Position numbers and translations under genes: made by a program. From Mycolicibacterium sp. CR10 (GTDB lineage: Bacteria > Actinomycetota > Actinomycetes > Mycobacteriales > Mycobacteriaceae), in contig NZ_STGE01000009.1 in the NCBI RefSeq assembly GCF_005222675.1, positions 1 to 64,000 on the forward strand: 64,000 bases of DNA, written 5' to 3'. Shown here piece after piece: positions 8,998 through 17,264 of this stretch. The notes under the pieces are model-generated. The model had not been told where the DNA came from, did no database searches, and worked only from the letters and a program-made list of their open reading frames with translations. How positions within the stretch are numbered: position 1 is the stretch's first letter; each line of letters starts with the position of its first letter.

Positions 8998-9468
8998 TCA
9001 ACACTGACTCGGATCCGCGCCCATCTCGCGGCTTCGCATGGGCATGCCGTCGATCACGGCGTAGATCGATTGAAGATCCGGTACCTCGTTGACGCGCAGT
9101 TTCTCGCCGCCGTCTTTTCCGATCAACAGCACGCTGAAGGTGTGGTCACCAATCGCGTACTGGTTTATCAGCCGTCGTGACTCATCGACGTCGATGGCGT
9201 GACCATCGAGTGTGCTGGTGCCCTCGGCGACCACCAGGCCAAGCACCATGTCACGACTGTCAAAGTCACATCGAGTCGTTTCGATTCGGCGCAGCGTTTC
9301 GACGAGCCTTGGATCGATACCCGTCGGCGCGAACACCAACAGTGGACGACGTTCCCAGAGATAGTCACTGAGTTCGGCAGCCGCGGCTGTGGCTGACCCG
9401 AGGGCCGTGCTCGCGACCAAAACGACGAGCATGAGCGCCAATCGCCGAACGCTCGATCTACCCACCAT
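8998..9468 (-). CDS. secreted DUF4174 protein
   Basis: 156 residues from ATG 9468. A cleavable signal peptide (VRRLALMLVVLVASTALGSATAAAA) is followed by LSDYLWERRPLLVFAP, the characteristic start of DUF4174, and by VLLIGKDGGEKLR, a segment reminiscent of thioredoxin-fold proteins but without a CxxC pair. The final residues include a lone Cys. Function is unknown. The frame extends to 9537, but the shorter start places the signal peptide at the N-terminus. The gene is divergent from the hydrolase at 9625; the 156-bp gap probably holds both promoters. Confidence 0.82.
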   Translation of the reverse strand: MVGRSSVRRLALMLVVLVASTALGSATAAAAELSDYLWERRPLLVFAPTGIDPRLVETLRRIETTRCDFDSRDMVLGLVVAEGTSTLDGHAIDVDESRRLINQYAIGDHTFSVLLIGKDGGEKLRVNEVPDLQSIYAVIDGMPMRSREMGADPSQC

Positions 9469-9624
9469 GGTGATTCCCGACTGTACCGACTCGAGGTCGC
9501 GTGCCTGGTGACCGTGACGCAACGATGACCAGATCACAGAAATCGTCTACTCCGCATGGGTCTTGTTTTATCGTCACGACGGCTGCCGTGACGCAGCCGT
9601 CAATATCGAGGGTTGGGAGATCGA

Positions 9625-11385
9625 ATGGCGCAACTGTCAGCGTGGATGGGTGCGGGCGTGGTGGCCGCTGGTGTATCTGCCGCGATGATCGCTGGGGCCG
9701 ACACCGCCTCCGCCGATACCGGGTCGGACACGGCGGGCGCCAGCGCCAGTGCATCCGACACCGCTGATCGCAGCCCTCGCGCCGCAGACGACGCCGCGGG
9801 TGAGAGCGACAGCGCGGACTCGTCGAGCAAAGTCGACGATTCTGATGCTGATGAGGTCGACGCGGATGAGGTCGACGCGGATGAGGCTGACGCCGACGAC
9901 ACCGACCTTGCCGACGACGCAGACGGTGACGAAGAACCCGACCCGTCCGAGGAGGACGTCGACTCCGACGCTCCCCGTCCCGACACAGACTCCGGCCCTG
10001 CACGTGAGCGTGATGGCGACGCCGCGACTGACTCGACTCCCGAGGACGCGCAGACCGTCGACGACGAAGCCACAGATCAGACAGAACAACTCGACCCCGC
10101 CGACGAACCCACCTCCGTCGGCCCGCAGCCAGAGCAGTATGAGGGTTCCGGCGACGCACAGAACCCACCGACAGAGATGCCTGTCCAACCTCCGTCAGCC
10201 GTCGATACGTCTGTAGCGCAACGAGTCTCGGCGACGTTCGATGCACCGACCGCACTCGCCGCGCCGCAACCGCGGACGCTGCAGGAGGTCATTCAATCGC
10301 TGTTCACGGAGATCATCGGCGCAGCCATCCGATTCGTCGCCGGGCCGCCGGTGGTACCGCCGGGCGTCAACGTCACGGTGCGCAGTTCGCTGCTGGAGAT
10401 CACCGAAGGACGCTATGTCCGCGCGCACTGGTACTACCCCGACGATGTCGAAGAGCCGGAGCAGCTCATCTACCTGCAGCACGGATTCCGCGGCGTCGGC
10501 GCGATGTACAGCTACACCGCATCCTGGCTGGCCCAGCGCACCAACAGCATCGTTGTTGTCCCCACACTGTCGTCGAACCCCTATGTGTGCGACGGCTTCT
10601 GGCTCGGCGACGACCAGGTGCACCGCGCCACCGCCGCCCTCCTTCTCGGTGATCGCGAGGCGCTGACCGCCAGCGCGGTGTCCGCCGGCTTCGCCAGGAG
10701 GTACGGCGCCGACGCGGCGCTGCCGGAGCGGTTCGCGCTGGTCGGCCATTCACTCGGAGCGGGGGTCGCTGCAGGCGCGGCCGGCTACTACGCCGATGCG
10801 GTGATCGCCAGTGGCGCTGTCAACCGACTGGCCGGGATCGTCACGCTCGACGGCGCTCCGCCCGGGTCGGTGCTGCCGGACGCTCTCGACAAGCTCGAGG
10901 GCCTAGGCGTCTATATCCCGGTGCTCGAGCTCGGTGCGCCCAGGGAGGACGGCACGCCCCGTCGGGTCGACGCGGCCCTCAACGAACACCGGCCAGGGCA
11001 CTTCAACGGAGTGGTTCTCGACAACGGGCAGCACCTGGACTCCATGCAGGGCGGAAGCTGGGCCATCACGCTCATTTCGTATCTCAACCAAGGGTTCCCG
11101 ACTGAACAGAACAAATCGGCCGCGCAGACTCTCATCGCCGGATGGATCAACGACATCTTCGCGGGCCGGATTGATTCGTCGACGGGTGCGTGCCAAGGCC
11201 TCAGCTGTGCCGGTATCTACGGCGAGCCCGGTCAGGCGGTGTCCGTGGCGACGCCGAAGGGGCCGGCCACCGGGGTGGTCATCGGCACGCCGGCGGCTCC
11301 TGCGACGCCCGTGTTCCGGCCGCTGTCAGTGAGCTCCCTGGTGTCGGCGCGGTCCACGTCCCTGCGCCTGGCGATCACGGTGTGA
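9625..11385 (+). CDS. secreted alpha/beta hydrolase with long acidic N-terminal linker
   Basis: 586 residues. A short signal sequence (MAQLSAWMGAGVVAAGVSAAMIAG...ASA) is followed by ~170 residues rich in Asp/Glu/Ser/Ala with VDADEVDADEADADD-type repeats, and then an alpha/beta-hydrolase domain. That domain has an oxyanion region LIYLQHGFRG, the nucleophile elbow GHSLGAG (candidate Ser in GHSLG), an acid candidate in VTLDGAPPG, and a His candidate in DNGQHLDS. The acidic linker resembles those of mycobacterial exported surface proteins and suggests a tethered or wall-associated lipase/esterase. ATG 9625 is chosen over an in-frame TTG at 9613 because GGGAG at 9615-9619 is well placed. The last 32 bp of the gene lie in the 57-bp segment repeated at 20940-20996. 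Confidence 0.85.
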   Translation: MAQLSAWMGAGVVAAGVSAAMIAGADTASADTGSDTAGASASASDTADRSPRAADDAAGESDSADSSSKVDDSDADEVDADEVDADEADADDTDLADDADGDEEPDPSEEDVDSDAPRPDTDSGPARERDGDAATDSTPEDAQTVDDEATDQTEQLDPADEPTSVGPQPEQYEGSGDAQNPPTEMPVQPPSAVDTSVAQRVSATFDAPTALAAPQPRTLQEVIQSLFTEIIGAAIRFVAGPPVVPPGVNVTVRSSLLEITEGRYVRAHWYYPDDVEEPEQLIYLQHGFRGVGAMYSYTASWLAQRTNSIVVVPTLSSNPYVCDGFWLGDDQVHRATAALLLGDREALTASAVSAGFARRYGADAALPERFALVGHSLGAGVAAGAAGYYADAVIASGAVNRLAGIVTLDGAPPGSVLPDALDKLEGLGVYIPVLELGAPREDGTPRRVDAALNEHRPGHFNGVVLDNGQHLDSMQGGSWAITLISYLNQGFPTEQNKSAAQTLIAGWINDIFAGRIDSSTGACQGLSCAGIYGEPGQAVSVATPKGPATGVVIGTPAAPATPVFRPLSVSSLVSARSTSLRLAITV

Positions 11386-11410
11386 TCTGAGGGCGGCGAC
11401 TCACCGTACG
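11354..11410 (+). repeat. 57-bp dispersed repeat, copy A
   Basis: This segment spans the 3' end of the hydrolase gene, its stop codon and 25 bp beyond. It matches 20940-20996 at 53 of 57 positions; differences are C/T, G/C, T/C and A/G. In copy A the repeat encodes the end of the protein (RLAITV-stop). In copy B it is non-coding and lies just upstream of the VOC gene. Confidence 0.85.
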
Positions 11411-11505
11411 TCGTGGCGCGGATGAGGCTGAGCGCTTGAGCGGGGCAGAAGCGTGCCAATGCCGAAACCTGTTCGCGAGCCGCGAATGATGGTGAGACTG
11501 ATCGT

Positions 11506-12417
11506 ATGACTACTGCGAGCCCGCGGAGGGCGCTCGACCTCGTCTTCTCGCCGGCACCGCCACCGGCCCGCGCGGGTGGCATCGGCCTTACGGTCCTGCG
11601 GATCGTGGCGGGGCTGTTGTGGCTGGCGCACGTGTGGTGGAAGGTGCCACCTGACTTCGGTGAAGCGCGCCGCACCGGGCTCTGGTTCTGGACGCATCTG
11701 GCGGTGGATCATCCGGTGTTCCCGCCGTACAGCTGGCTGGTCGAACACCTCGTGCTTCCGAACTTCACGCCGTTCGGTTGGCTGGTGCTGGTGGTGGAGA
11801 CCCTGCTGCCCGTGCTGCTGCTGACCGGAACCGCTGTTCGGCTGGCCGCGTTGATCGGCATCGGCCAGTCCTTGGCGATCGGGATGTCGGTGGCGCAGGC
11901 GCCCAACGAATGGCCGTGGGCGTACGCGATGATGCTCGGCATCCACCTGGTCCTGCTGCTGGCGCCGAGTGCACAGTACGCCGCGGTGGACGCGGTCCGC
12001 GCCGCCCGGATAGGCGGAGACCCGGCGCCGGTGGCCAGGCGGTTGCTCGGCGGATGGGGTGTGATCCTCGCGCTCATCGCGATCCTCGCCGCCGTCAAGT
12101 CACTCGGTGACGAGTTGCTCGCGCCGCGCGGCAGCGGCGTCGGGTATCCGCCATTGCAGTTGTTCCTCGGCGACTACAACATGCTCGCCGCAACGGTGCT
12201 GCTCGGGATCGCGGGGCTGATGCTCGCCGCGGCGATCACACGCATCGCAGTGCTGGCTCTGGTCGCCGCGGCGCTCGCCGCGGTGGCGGCGCTGTCGATC
12301 TATGTACAGCTTGGCCACGGGGCGGTCTGGCTGGGCGGTAACCCAAGTACTGCAGCGGTTTTCGTGTGCGCTGTGGTAATCGCCGTCGGGGCACGTCCGC
12401 TGCGCGTATCGTCTTGA
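11506..12417 (+). CDS. DoxX/DoxD-like membrane protein (Rv1678-like)
   Basis: 303 residues with about seven to eight hydrophobic segments. It begins with a DoxX-type arrangement: GLTVLRIVAGLLWLAHVWWK, then a loop with WFWTHLAV and PNFTPFGWLVLVVETLLPVLLL. It resembles the DoxD-like small subunit of thiosulfate:quinone oxidoreductase, a superfamily linked with membrane redox partners. It lies 3 bases before the acyl-CoA dehydrogenase gene, the same order as Rv1678-Rv1679 in M. tuberculosis (from memory). The role is unproven. Proximity of a DsbF-like thiol oxidoreductase suggests envelope redox chemistry, which is inference. Confidence 0.8.
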   Translation: MTTASPRRALDLVFSPAPPPARAGGIGLTVLRIVAGLLWLAHVWWKVPPDFGEARRTGLWFWTHLAVDHPVFPPYSWLVEHLVLPNFTPFGWLVLVVETLLPVLLLTGTAVRLAALIGIGQSLAIGMSVAQAPNEWPWAYAMMLGIHLVLLLAPSAQYAAVDAVRAARIGGDPAPVARRLLGGWGVILALIAILAAVKSLGDELLAPRGSGVGYPPLQLFLGDYNMLAATVLLGIAGLMLAAAITRIAVLALVAAALAAVAALSIYVQLGHGAVWLGGNPSTAAVFVCAVVIAVGARPLRVSS

Positions 12418-12420
12418 GCC

Positions 12421-13548
12421 ATGTCGTCGACCGAAGCGTTGAATCACGTCGTCTCCGTCGCTGAAGCGAACGCCGATTACGTCGACGCAGAGGGAACCTT
12501 TCCCACGGCGGCGGTTGACGCGTTGCGCCGCAGTGGCTTGCTGGGACTCGTCCTGCCCGAGGAAATCGGCGGCCTGGGCGCTGGCCCGAGGGATCTCGTC
12601 GATGTCGTGGGCACGTTGGCGGCCGCCTGCGGATCCACTGCGATGATCTATCTCATGCACACGGCCGCCACGGTGTGCGTCGCCGCCGCGCCGCCCCCTG
12701 GCGCACCGGAGTTATTGTCTGTCATGGCCTCTGGCGAGGCGCTGGGCACGCTGGCGTTCAGCGAGAGAGGCTCACGGTCGCACTTCTGGGCGCCGGTGTC
12801 GGCGGGCGTATTGTCCGACGACGGCAACGCGGTGAAGCTGCGGGCAGACAAGAGCTGGGTCACCTCAGCGGATTATGCCGACGTGTATGTCGTGTCCGCC
12901 GGATCTACCTCAGGAGTCGCTGGTGAGGTCGACCTGTTTGCGTTGCCCAAGTCTGTCGACGGCCTGTCTGTCGTCGCGCCGTTCACCGGAATGGGATTGC
13001 GCGGGAACGCATCCTCGCCGATGACGATTGATGCAACGCTGCCCGTCACGGCCCGGCTGGGGGCGGAGGCAGCCGGTTTCGGCCTGCTGATGGAGACGGT
13101 GCTGCCGTGGTTCAACCTCGGGAACGCCGCCGTCTCGCTGGGGCTCGCCAGTGCCGCCTACTCCGCCGCAGTGTCGCATGTCAGCGGGGCGAGGCTGGAG
13201 CACCGCGACGAGGCGCTGTCTGCGCTGCCGACGATTCGTGCTCAGATCGCACGGATGGGCACGACTCTCGCGGCGCAGCGCGCCTATCTGCACAGCGCAG
13301 CCGCCAGCGTCAGCGCACCGAATGAGGAGACGCTAAACCACGTGCTTGGGGTCAAGGCATCCGCTAACGACGCCGCGTTGGCCATCACCGAATCCGCGAT
13401 GCGGGTGTGTGGCGGCGCAGCCTTCTCGAAGCATCTGCCCATCGAGCGGGTGTTCCGGGATGCGCGGGCCGGCGCGGTGATGGCACCGACAGCCGACGTG
13501 CTCTACGACTTCTACGGCAAGGCCGCCACCGGCCTGCCACTCTTCTGA
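12421..13548 (+). CDS. fadE16: acyl-CoA dehydrogenase family protein (FadE16-like)
   Basis: 375 residues with the acyl-CoA dehydrogenase layout: N-terminal helical domain (GLLGLVLPEEIGGLGAG), central beta domain with substrate/FAD loops (LAFSERGSRSHFW, RADKSWVTSADYADVY, FTGMGLRGNASSP) and C-terminal helical domain ending in MRVCGGAAFSKHLPIERVFRDARAGAVMAPTADV, typical of FAD contacts. The usual catalytic Glu is not obvious, so a non-beta-oxidation role is possible. The symbol follows the conserved position between an Rv1678-like gene and Rv1680/Rv1681-like genes. It is part of a tightly spaced operon, 13 bases before the next gene. Confidence 0.83.
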   Translation: MSSTEALNHVVSVAEANADYVDAEGTFPTAAVDALRRSGLLGLVLPEEIGGLGAGPRDLVDVVGTLAAACGSTAMIYLMHTAATVCVAAAPPPGAPELLSVMASGEALGTLAFSERGSRSHFWAPVSAGVLSDDGNAVKLRADKSWVTSADYADVYVVSAGSTSGVAGEVDLFALPKSVDGLSVVAPFTGMGLRGNASSPMTIDATLPVTARLGAEAAGFGLLMETVLPWFNLGNAAVSLGLASAAYSAAVSHVSGARLEHRDEALSALPTIRAQIARMGTTLAAQRAYLHSAAASVSAPNEETLNHVLGVKASANDAALAITESAMRVCGGAAFSKHLPIERVFRDARAGAVMAPTADVLYDFYGKAATGLPLF

Positions 13549-13561
13549 CGGGGGAGAACAT

Positions 13562-14383
13562 ATGAGCAACCCACTGATCGTCGGTGCCGTGGCGTACACG
13601 CCCAATGTGGTGCCGATCTGGGAGGGTATCCGTGAATACTTCGACGATCCAGGCACACCCGAGACCGCCATGGATTTTGTCCTCTACTCGAATTACGGGC
13701 GGCTGGTGACCTCGCTGATCGCCGGGCACATCGACGTCGCGTGGAACACCAACCTCGCCTACGTACGGACCGTGATGCAGACAGACGGCCATTGCGTCGC
13801 CCTGGCACAGCGTGACACCGACGTGGGATTCACGACCGTCTTCGTCGCGCCATCCGGCAGCGGGCTGTCCGGTCCGACGTCGATGGCAGGCAAGCGGCTT
13901 GCGCTCGGCTCGGCCGACTCCGCGCATGCGGCAATCCTGCCCCTGCACTATCTCGCCCGCGCCGGTGTGCCGGCTTCGGACATGCACGTCATCCGGTTCG
14001 ACACCGATATCGGCAAACACGGCGACACCGGCCGCAGCGAGCTCGACGCCCTTGAGGCCGTCTTGGCCGGTGAGGCCGACGTCGCCGCGATCGGCAGCAG
14101 CACCTGGGAAGCGATGGGACGTGACGAGCTGATGCCCGGCACCCTCGAGGAGGTATGGCGGACCGACGGGTATTGCCATTGCATGTTCACCGCGCTCGAC
14201 ACCCTGCCGGCCGAGCGGTACACCCCATGGGTCGACAAGCTGCTGGCGATGGACTGGGACACACCCGAGCACCGCAGGATCCTCGAACTCGAGGGTTTAC
14301 AGCGCTGGGTGAGACCGCACCTGGACGGGTACGAGCCACTGTTCGCAGCGGTGGAGGAGCAGGGGGTCGACCCGCGGTGGTGA
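13562..14383 (+). CDS. PhnD/SsuA-like periplasmic-binding-fold protein without signal peptide (Rv1680-like)
   Basis: 273 residues with a type II periplasmic binding protein fold of the PhnD/phosphonate-binding class: IVGAVAYTPNVVPIW, LIAGHIDVAWNTNLAYV, MAGKRLALGSADSAHAAILP and VLAGEADVAAIGSSTWEA. There is no signal peptide or lipobox, so it is likely cytoplasmic, like ligand-binding enzymes of this fold rather than a transporter component; no ABC permease is nearby. GGGGGAGAA precedes the ATG. The stop overlaps the GTG of the radical SAM gene (GTGA), so it probably binds a substrate or product of that enzyme. Confidence 0.82.
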   Translation: MSNPLIVGAVAYTPNVVPIWEGIREYFDDPGTPETAMDFVLYSNYGRLVTSLIAGHIDVAWNTNLAYVRTVMQTDGHCVALAQRDTDVGFTTVFVAPSGSGLSGPTSMAGKRLALGSADSAHAAILPLHYLARAGVPASDMHVIRFDTDIGKHGDTGRSELDALEAVLAGEADVAAIGSSTWEAMGRDELMPGTLEEVWRTDGYCHCMFTALDTLPAERYTPWVDKLLAMDWDTPEHRRILELEGLQRWVRPHLDGYEPLFAAVEEQGVDPRW

Positions 14384-15375
14384 TCCTCGACCTGATGAGG
14401 TTGATGGCCACACTGGCTGAGGGTGCCGTTGGCGAGATCACCGTCGCGTCTGCCGCGGAACGAGAGCTCGCTGAAAGATGGTGCGCACGAAGCGGTAACA
14501 CCGTGGTGAACGCGAGCCTGGACGGGTCGGGCAGGGGAACACTGACCGTGCGGCGCGGCCGCTCACCTGATCCGCTCCTTGTTCTCGGTCCGGATCGGAT
14601 GCCGGGGGCTCGGCTGTGGATGTACACCAACTTCCACTGCAACCTCGCGTGTGACTACTGCTGCGTGGCATCCTCGCCGCAGACCCCGCGGCGCGAACTC
14701 GGGACCGATCGGATTGCCCGTTTAGCCGAAGAGGCGGCGGCCTGGGGGGTGCGCGAGATTTTTCTCACCGGCGGCGAGCCGTTCCTGCTGCCCGATATCG
14801 GCACCATCGTCGCCAGCTGTGCGGCGTTACTGCCGACCACCGTGCTGACCAACGGAATGGTGTTCCGGGGCAGGGGGTTACGTGAGCTCGAGGCCATTCC
14901 GCGGGCCAATGTGGCGTTGCAGATCAGTCTCGATTCCGCGACGCCGGAACTGCACGACTCGCATCGTGGACAGGGCAGCTGGGCCAAGGCAGTGGAAGGA
15001 ATCCGGGTGGCCTGCAGCCTGGGATTTCGCGTGCGGGTGGCCGCGACCGTGGCCGCGCCAGCGCCCGGCGAGCTGGCTGCCTTCCACCACTTGCTCGACG
15101 ACGTCGGTATCGCCCCCGGCGATCAGGTGGTGCGGCCGGTCGCCCACGAGGGCGTGGCATCCGAAGGCGTGGTGATAACCCGCGAATCGCTGGTGCCCGA
15201 GGTCACCGTCACCGCCGAAGGCGTCTACTGGCATCCGGTGGCGGCAACCGATGACGGCGCGCTGGTGACCCGCCAGATCGAGCCCCTTGCCCCTGCGCTG
15301 GACGAGATCTCCCGCGCCTTCGCCGAGCAGTGGGCCCGCAAGGCCAGCGCCGCGCAACTGTTTCCTTGCGCCTGA
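14380..15375 (+). CDS. moeX: radical SAM enzyme (MoeX-like, Rv1681-like)
   Basis: 331 residues. The [4Fe-4S]/SAM motif is C-x3-C-x2-C in HCNLACDYCC (~residues 87-96). The SAM-binding region is FLTGGEPFLLPDI, then TTVLTNGMVF and VALQISLDSATPELHD, all in standard radical SAM order. A C-terminal part of ~100 residues is unlike MoaA and lacks its extra cluster cysteines. The MoeX name (molybdopterin-related) is historic; the reaction is not known. GTG 14380 overlaps the upstream stop by 4 bases; an ATG at 14395 is an alternative. It forms one operon with the DoxX-like, FadE16-like and PhnD-like genes. Confidence 0.83.
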   Translation: MILDLMRLMATLAEGAVGEITVASAAERELAERWCARSGNTVVNASLDGSGRGTLTVRRGRSPDPLLVLGPDRMPGARLWMYTNFHCNLACDYCCVASSPQTPRRELGTDRIARLAEEAAAWGVREIFLTGGEPFLLPDIGTIVASCAALLPTTVLTNGMVFRGRGLRELEAIPRANVALQISLDSATPELHDSHRGQGSWAKAVEGIRVACSLGFRVRVAATVAAPAPGELAAFHHLLDDVGIAPGDQVVRPVAHEGVASEGVVITRESLVPEVTVTAEGVYWHPVAATDDGALVTRQIEPLAPALDEISRAFAEQWARKASAAQLFPCA

Positions 15376-15578
15376 CACAACCTCGGCGTCGATTTCGGAA
15401 TCAGCTGCGCTGGAAGGGCATTAGTGGGGCCAACGAGCTGTACGGCAACTACCGGTGGTGGATCCGGCTCGCCGGCGTGCGTCAATGGCGGTGGCGACTG
15501 CCGGGGGTGCGCGCAATCGCGGTCGACACGTACGTAGCCTTGTACGCTGTGACCACCTGGCTCGGCGGATTCGCATGA
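15366..15578 (+). CDS. short Arg/Trp/Tyr-rich protein, unknown
   Basis: An open frame of 70 residues starts at a TTG inside the end of the radical SAM gene (an earlier in-frame GTG lies at 15330) and ends in a TGA that overlaps the dehalogenase ATG (ATGA). The product is very basic and aromatic (RRRFRNQLRWKG, GNYRWWIRL, RQWRWRLPG) and ends in a hydrophobic stretch, VALYAVTTWLGGFA. No known family is recognised. Evidence for expression is the coupled overlap on both sides and the otherwise unexplained 200-bp gap in a tightly packed operon. It could be a small membrane-associated protein or a non-functional frame. Confidence 0.45.
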   Translation: MRLTQPRRRFRNQLRWKGISGANELYGNYRWWIRLAGVRQWRWRLPGVRAIAVDTYVALYAVTTWLGGFA

Positions 15579-16435
15579 CTTTCGATTTCTCACCGGATCG
15601 CAACCTGTACCCCTTCACCTCGCGCTGGTTCGCGAGCTCGCAGGGGCGGGTTCACTACATCGACGAGGGCAGCGGTCCACCGCTTCTGCTCTGTCACGGC
15701 AACCCGACATGGAGCTTCCTCTACCGCGACGTCATCGCGGGCCTAGGCGACCGCTTCCGTTGCATCGCACCGGATTACCTGGGCTTCGGCCTATCAGAAC
15801 GCCCGACTGGGTACGGCTACACCGTGGAGGAGCACGCGCGCATCGTCGGCGAGCTGGTGGACTTTCTGAATCTGGACGGCTATGTGTCGATGGGGCAGGA
15901 CTGGGGAGGTCCGGTCACCATGGCGGTGGATACGGTCCGCGCTGACCGGGTACGCGGAGTAGCGCTGGGCAACACATGGTTCTGGCCGGCTGACAAGCTG
16001 CGAATGAAGGCGTTCAGCAGGGTGATGTCCAGCCGCCCGATGCAGCGCGCGATCCTGAATCGGAACTTTTTCGTCGAGAGGCTGATTCCGGTGGGGACGA
16101 GTCGAACGCTGACGCCGCTTGAGATGGACCACTACCGCGCCGTCCAACCGTCACCGGAGGCGCGAAGGGGTGTCGCAGAACTGCCCAAGCAGATCCTGGC
16201 GGCCCGACCGTTGCTGCAACGCCTCGCGCACGAGGTGCCCAAGACTCTGGGGGCCAAACCTGCGCTGTTCGTCTGGGGCATGAAGGACTTCGCGTTTCCG
16301 CCCGCGCAGACGCTGCCGCGGATGCGAGCTACCTTCCCCGATCACGTCGTCGTCGAATTATCAGGAGCCAACCACTTCGTGCAAGAAGACGAACCCAGCC
16401 GGATCGCCGCAGCGATCATCGACCGCTTCGGCTGA
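15575..16435 (+). CDS. haloalkane dehalogenase-like alpha/beta hydrolase
   Basis: 286 residues. It has the haloalkane dehalogenase signature set: HGNPTW at 41-46 (Asn43 a halide-stabilising position), nucleophile Asp109 followed by Trp110 in GQDWGGP, and catalytic His ~267 in SGANHFVQEDEP. The family hydrolyses carbon-halogen bonds through an aspartyl ester. Mycobacteria carry several (DmbA, DmbB, DmbC); which subgroup this belongs to cannot be decided here. The frame is open upstream to 15455, but ATG 15575 overlaps the preceding small ORF stop and starts directly at the conserved domain. Confidence 0.87.
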   Translation: MTFDFSPDRNLYPFTSRWFASSQGRVHYIDEGSGPPLLLCHGNPTWSFLYRDVIAGLGDRFRCIAPDYLGFGLSERPTGYGYTVEEHARIVGELVDFLNLDGYVSMGQDWGGPVTMAVDTVRADRVRGVALGNTWFWPADKLRMKAFSRVMSSRPMQRAILNRNFFVERLIPVGTSRTLTPLEMDHYRAVQPSPEARRGVAELPKQILAARPLLQRLAHEVPKTLGAKPALFVWGMKDFAFPPAQTLPRMRATFPDHVVVELSGANHFVQEDEPSRIAAAIIDRFG

Positions 16436-16616
16436 CGTGGTGGCCGGTCGAACGTGGGGTCGGCCGCGCGATGCTGTGGCGATGTACCTGCACCAGCCGC
16501 CAGCATTCATTGCGGTGCTCGCAGTGTTGATGTGACCCCCGGGTCAGCCCGATTCGCGCCCGAACATCCGCGACCACCACGGCCGTCGAGCCGATTCCGA
16601 GTGGTCGATTGTTTCG
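16436..16616. other. intergenic region between convergent genes
   Basis: 181 bases between the dehalogenase and dsbF stops. No strong hairpin with a T-run, RNA gene or convincing ORF is seen. Confidence 0.5.
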
Positions 16617-17177
16617 CTATCCACTGGGGTTGACGAGGGTCGAAACCCGGGTGTTCAGCGCGGGCTCGCCCAGCGTGCCACGCACCACGTCGACGGAACC
16701 GTCCGCGCCGACGAACGCAAACGCCGGCTGTGCCGTCACACCGAAGCGCTGCCATACCGCTCCGTCGACATCGGCGATGTTGGTGAAGAAGCCGAGATCG
16801 TATTTGTCGACGAACTCCTGCATTGCTGGCTCCTGATCCAGCGCCGCGACGCCGACGAATGTTGCGTCGGGATTGGCCCGTGCGACTTTGGCGACGTCGG
16901 GAGCCTCCCGCTGGCAGGTTGGGCACCACGGCGCCCAGAACCAGAACACGGCGGGCTTCCCGGCCAGTGATTGCCCGGAGAACTCCGGCCCACCCAGGGT
17001 CTTGGCGGTGAAGTTCAGTTCCGCTGGGACTGCCGGGACTACCGGGGCATTCGACGGGGCCGGCTGTTCAGCGGGGGACACGCTCAACGTTGCCGACGCG
17101 GCATCGCCGCCGGACCCGCCACACCCTGCAACCAATCCGACCGTGCCCAACAGCGCCAACACATAGCCGATTCTCAC
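16617..17177 (-). CDS. dsbF: thioredoxin-fold lipoprotein, DsbF/DsbE-like
   Basis: 186 residues from GTG 17177. The signal ends in lipobox GLVAGC (Cys19). A Pro/Ala-rich linker leads to a thioredoxin-fold domain with active site WCPTC (Cys85, Cys88) in FWFWAPWCPTCQREAP and cis-Pro in TAQPAFAFV. Mycobacterial DsbE/DsbF proteins are exported oxidases that form disulfides in secreted proteins. In M. tuberculosis dsbF (Rv1677) lies immediately before Rv1678; here it is on the other side of the block and in the opposite orientation, implying a local rearrangement. A perfect 8-bp inverted repeat lies 66 bases upstream. Confidence 0.86.
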   Translation of the reverse strand: MRIGYVLALLGTVGLVAGCGGSGGDAASATLSVSPAEQPAPSNAPVVPAVPAELNFTAKTLGGPEFSGQSLAGKPAVFWFWAPWCPTCQREAPDVAKVARANPDATFVGVAALDQEPAMQEFVDKYDLGFFTNIADVDGAVWQRFGVTAQPAFAFVGADGSVDVVRGTLGEPALNTRVSTLVNPSG

Positions 17178-17242
17178 TCGCAGAACCTCTCATCTCTCGG
17201 GGTGCGGCAACCCAAGCAGCACTTGCGCAACGAGCGCCTGCG

Positions 17243-17264
17243 CACTGTCATCGAACTGACAGTG
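17243..17264. promoter_or_regulatory. inverted repeat upstream of dsbF (candidate operator)
   Basis: Perfect 8-bp arms CACTGTCA (17243-17250) and TGACAGTG (17257-17264) are separated by 6 bases. A second, shorter CACTG/CAGTG pair follows within 25 bp. The site is in the promoter region of dsbF and suits a dimeric regulator. The Crp/Fnr-like gene that might once have acted here is a pseudogene. Confidence 0.5.

Noticed and set aside
9458-10255. 265-residue Arg-rich minus-strand frame
   Set aside because: Antisense of the Asp/Ser-rich linker of the secreted hydrolase.
11506-13548. Reading the DoxX-like and FadE16-like genes as a thiosulfate oxidation or beta-oxidation pair
   Set aside because: No rhodanese, SoxYZ or other beta-oxidation genes are present, and the usual acyl-CoA dehydrogenase base is not evident; the conserved Rv1678-Rv1681 order is the better frame.
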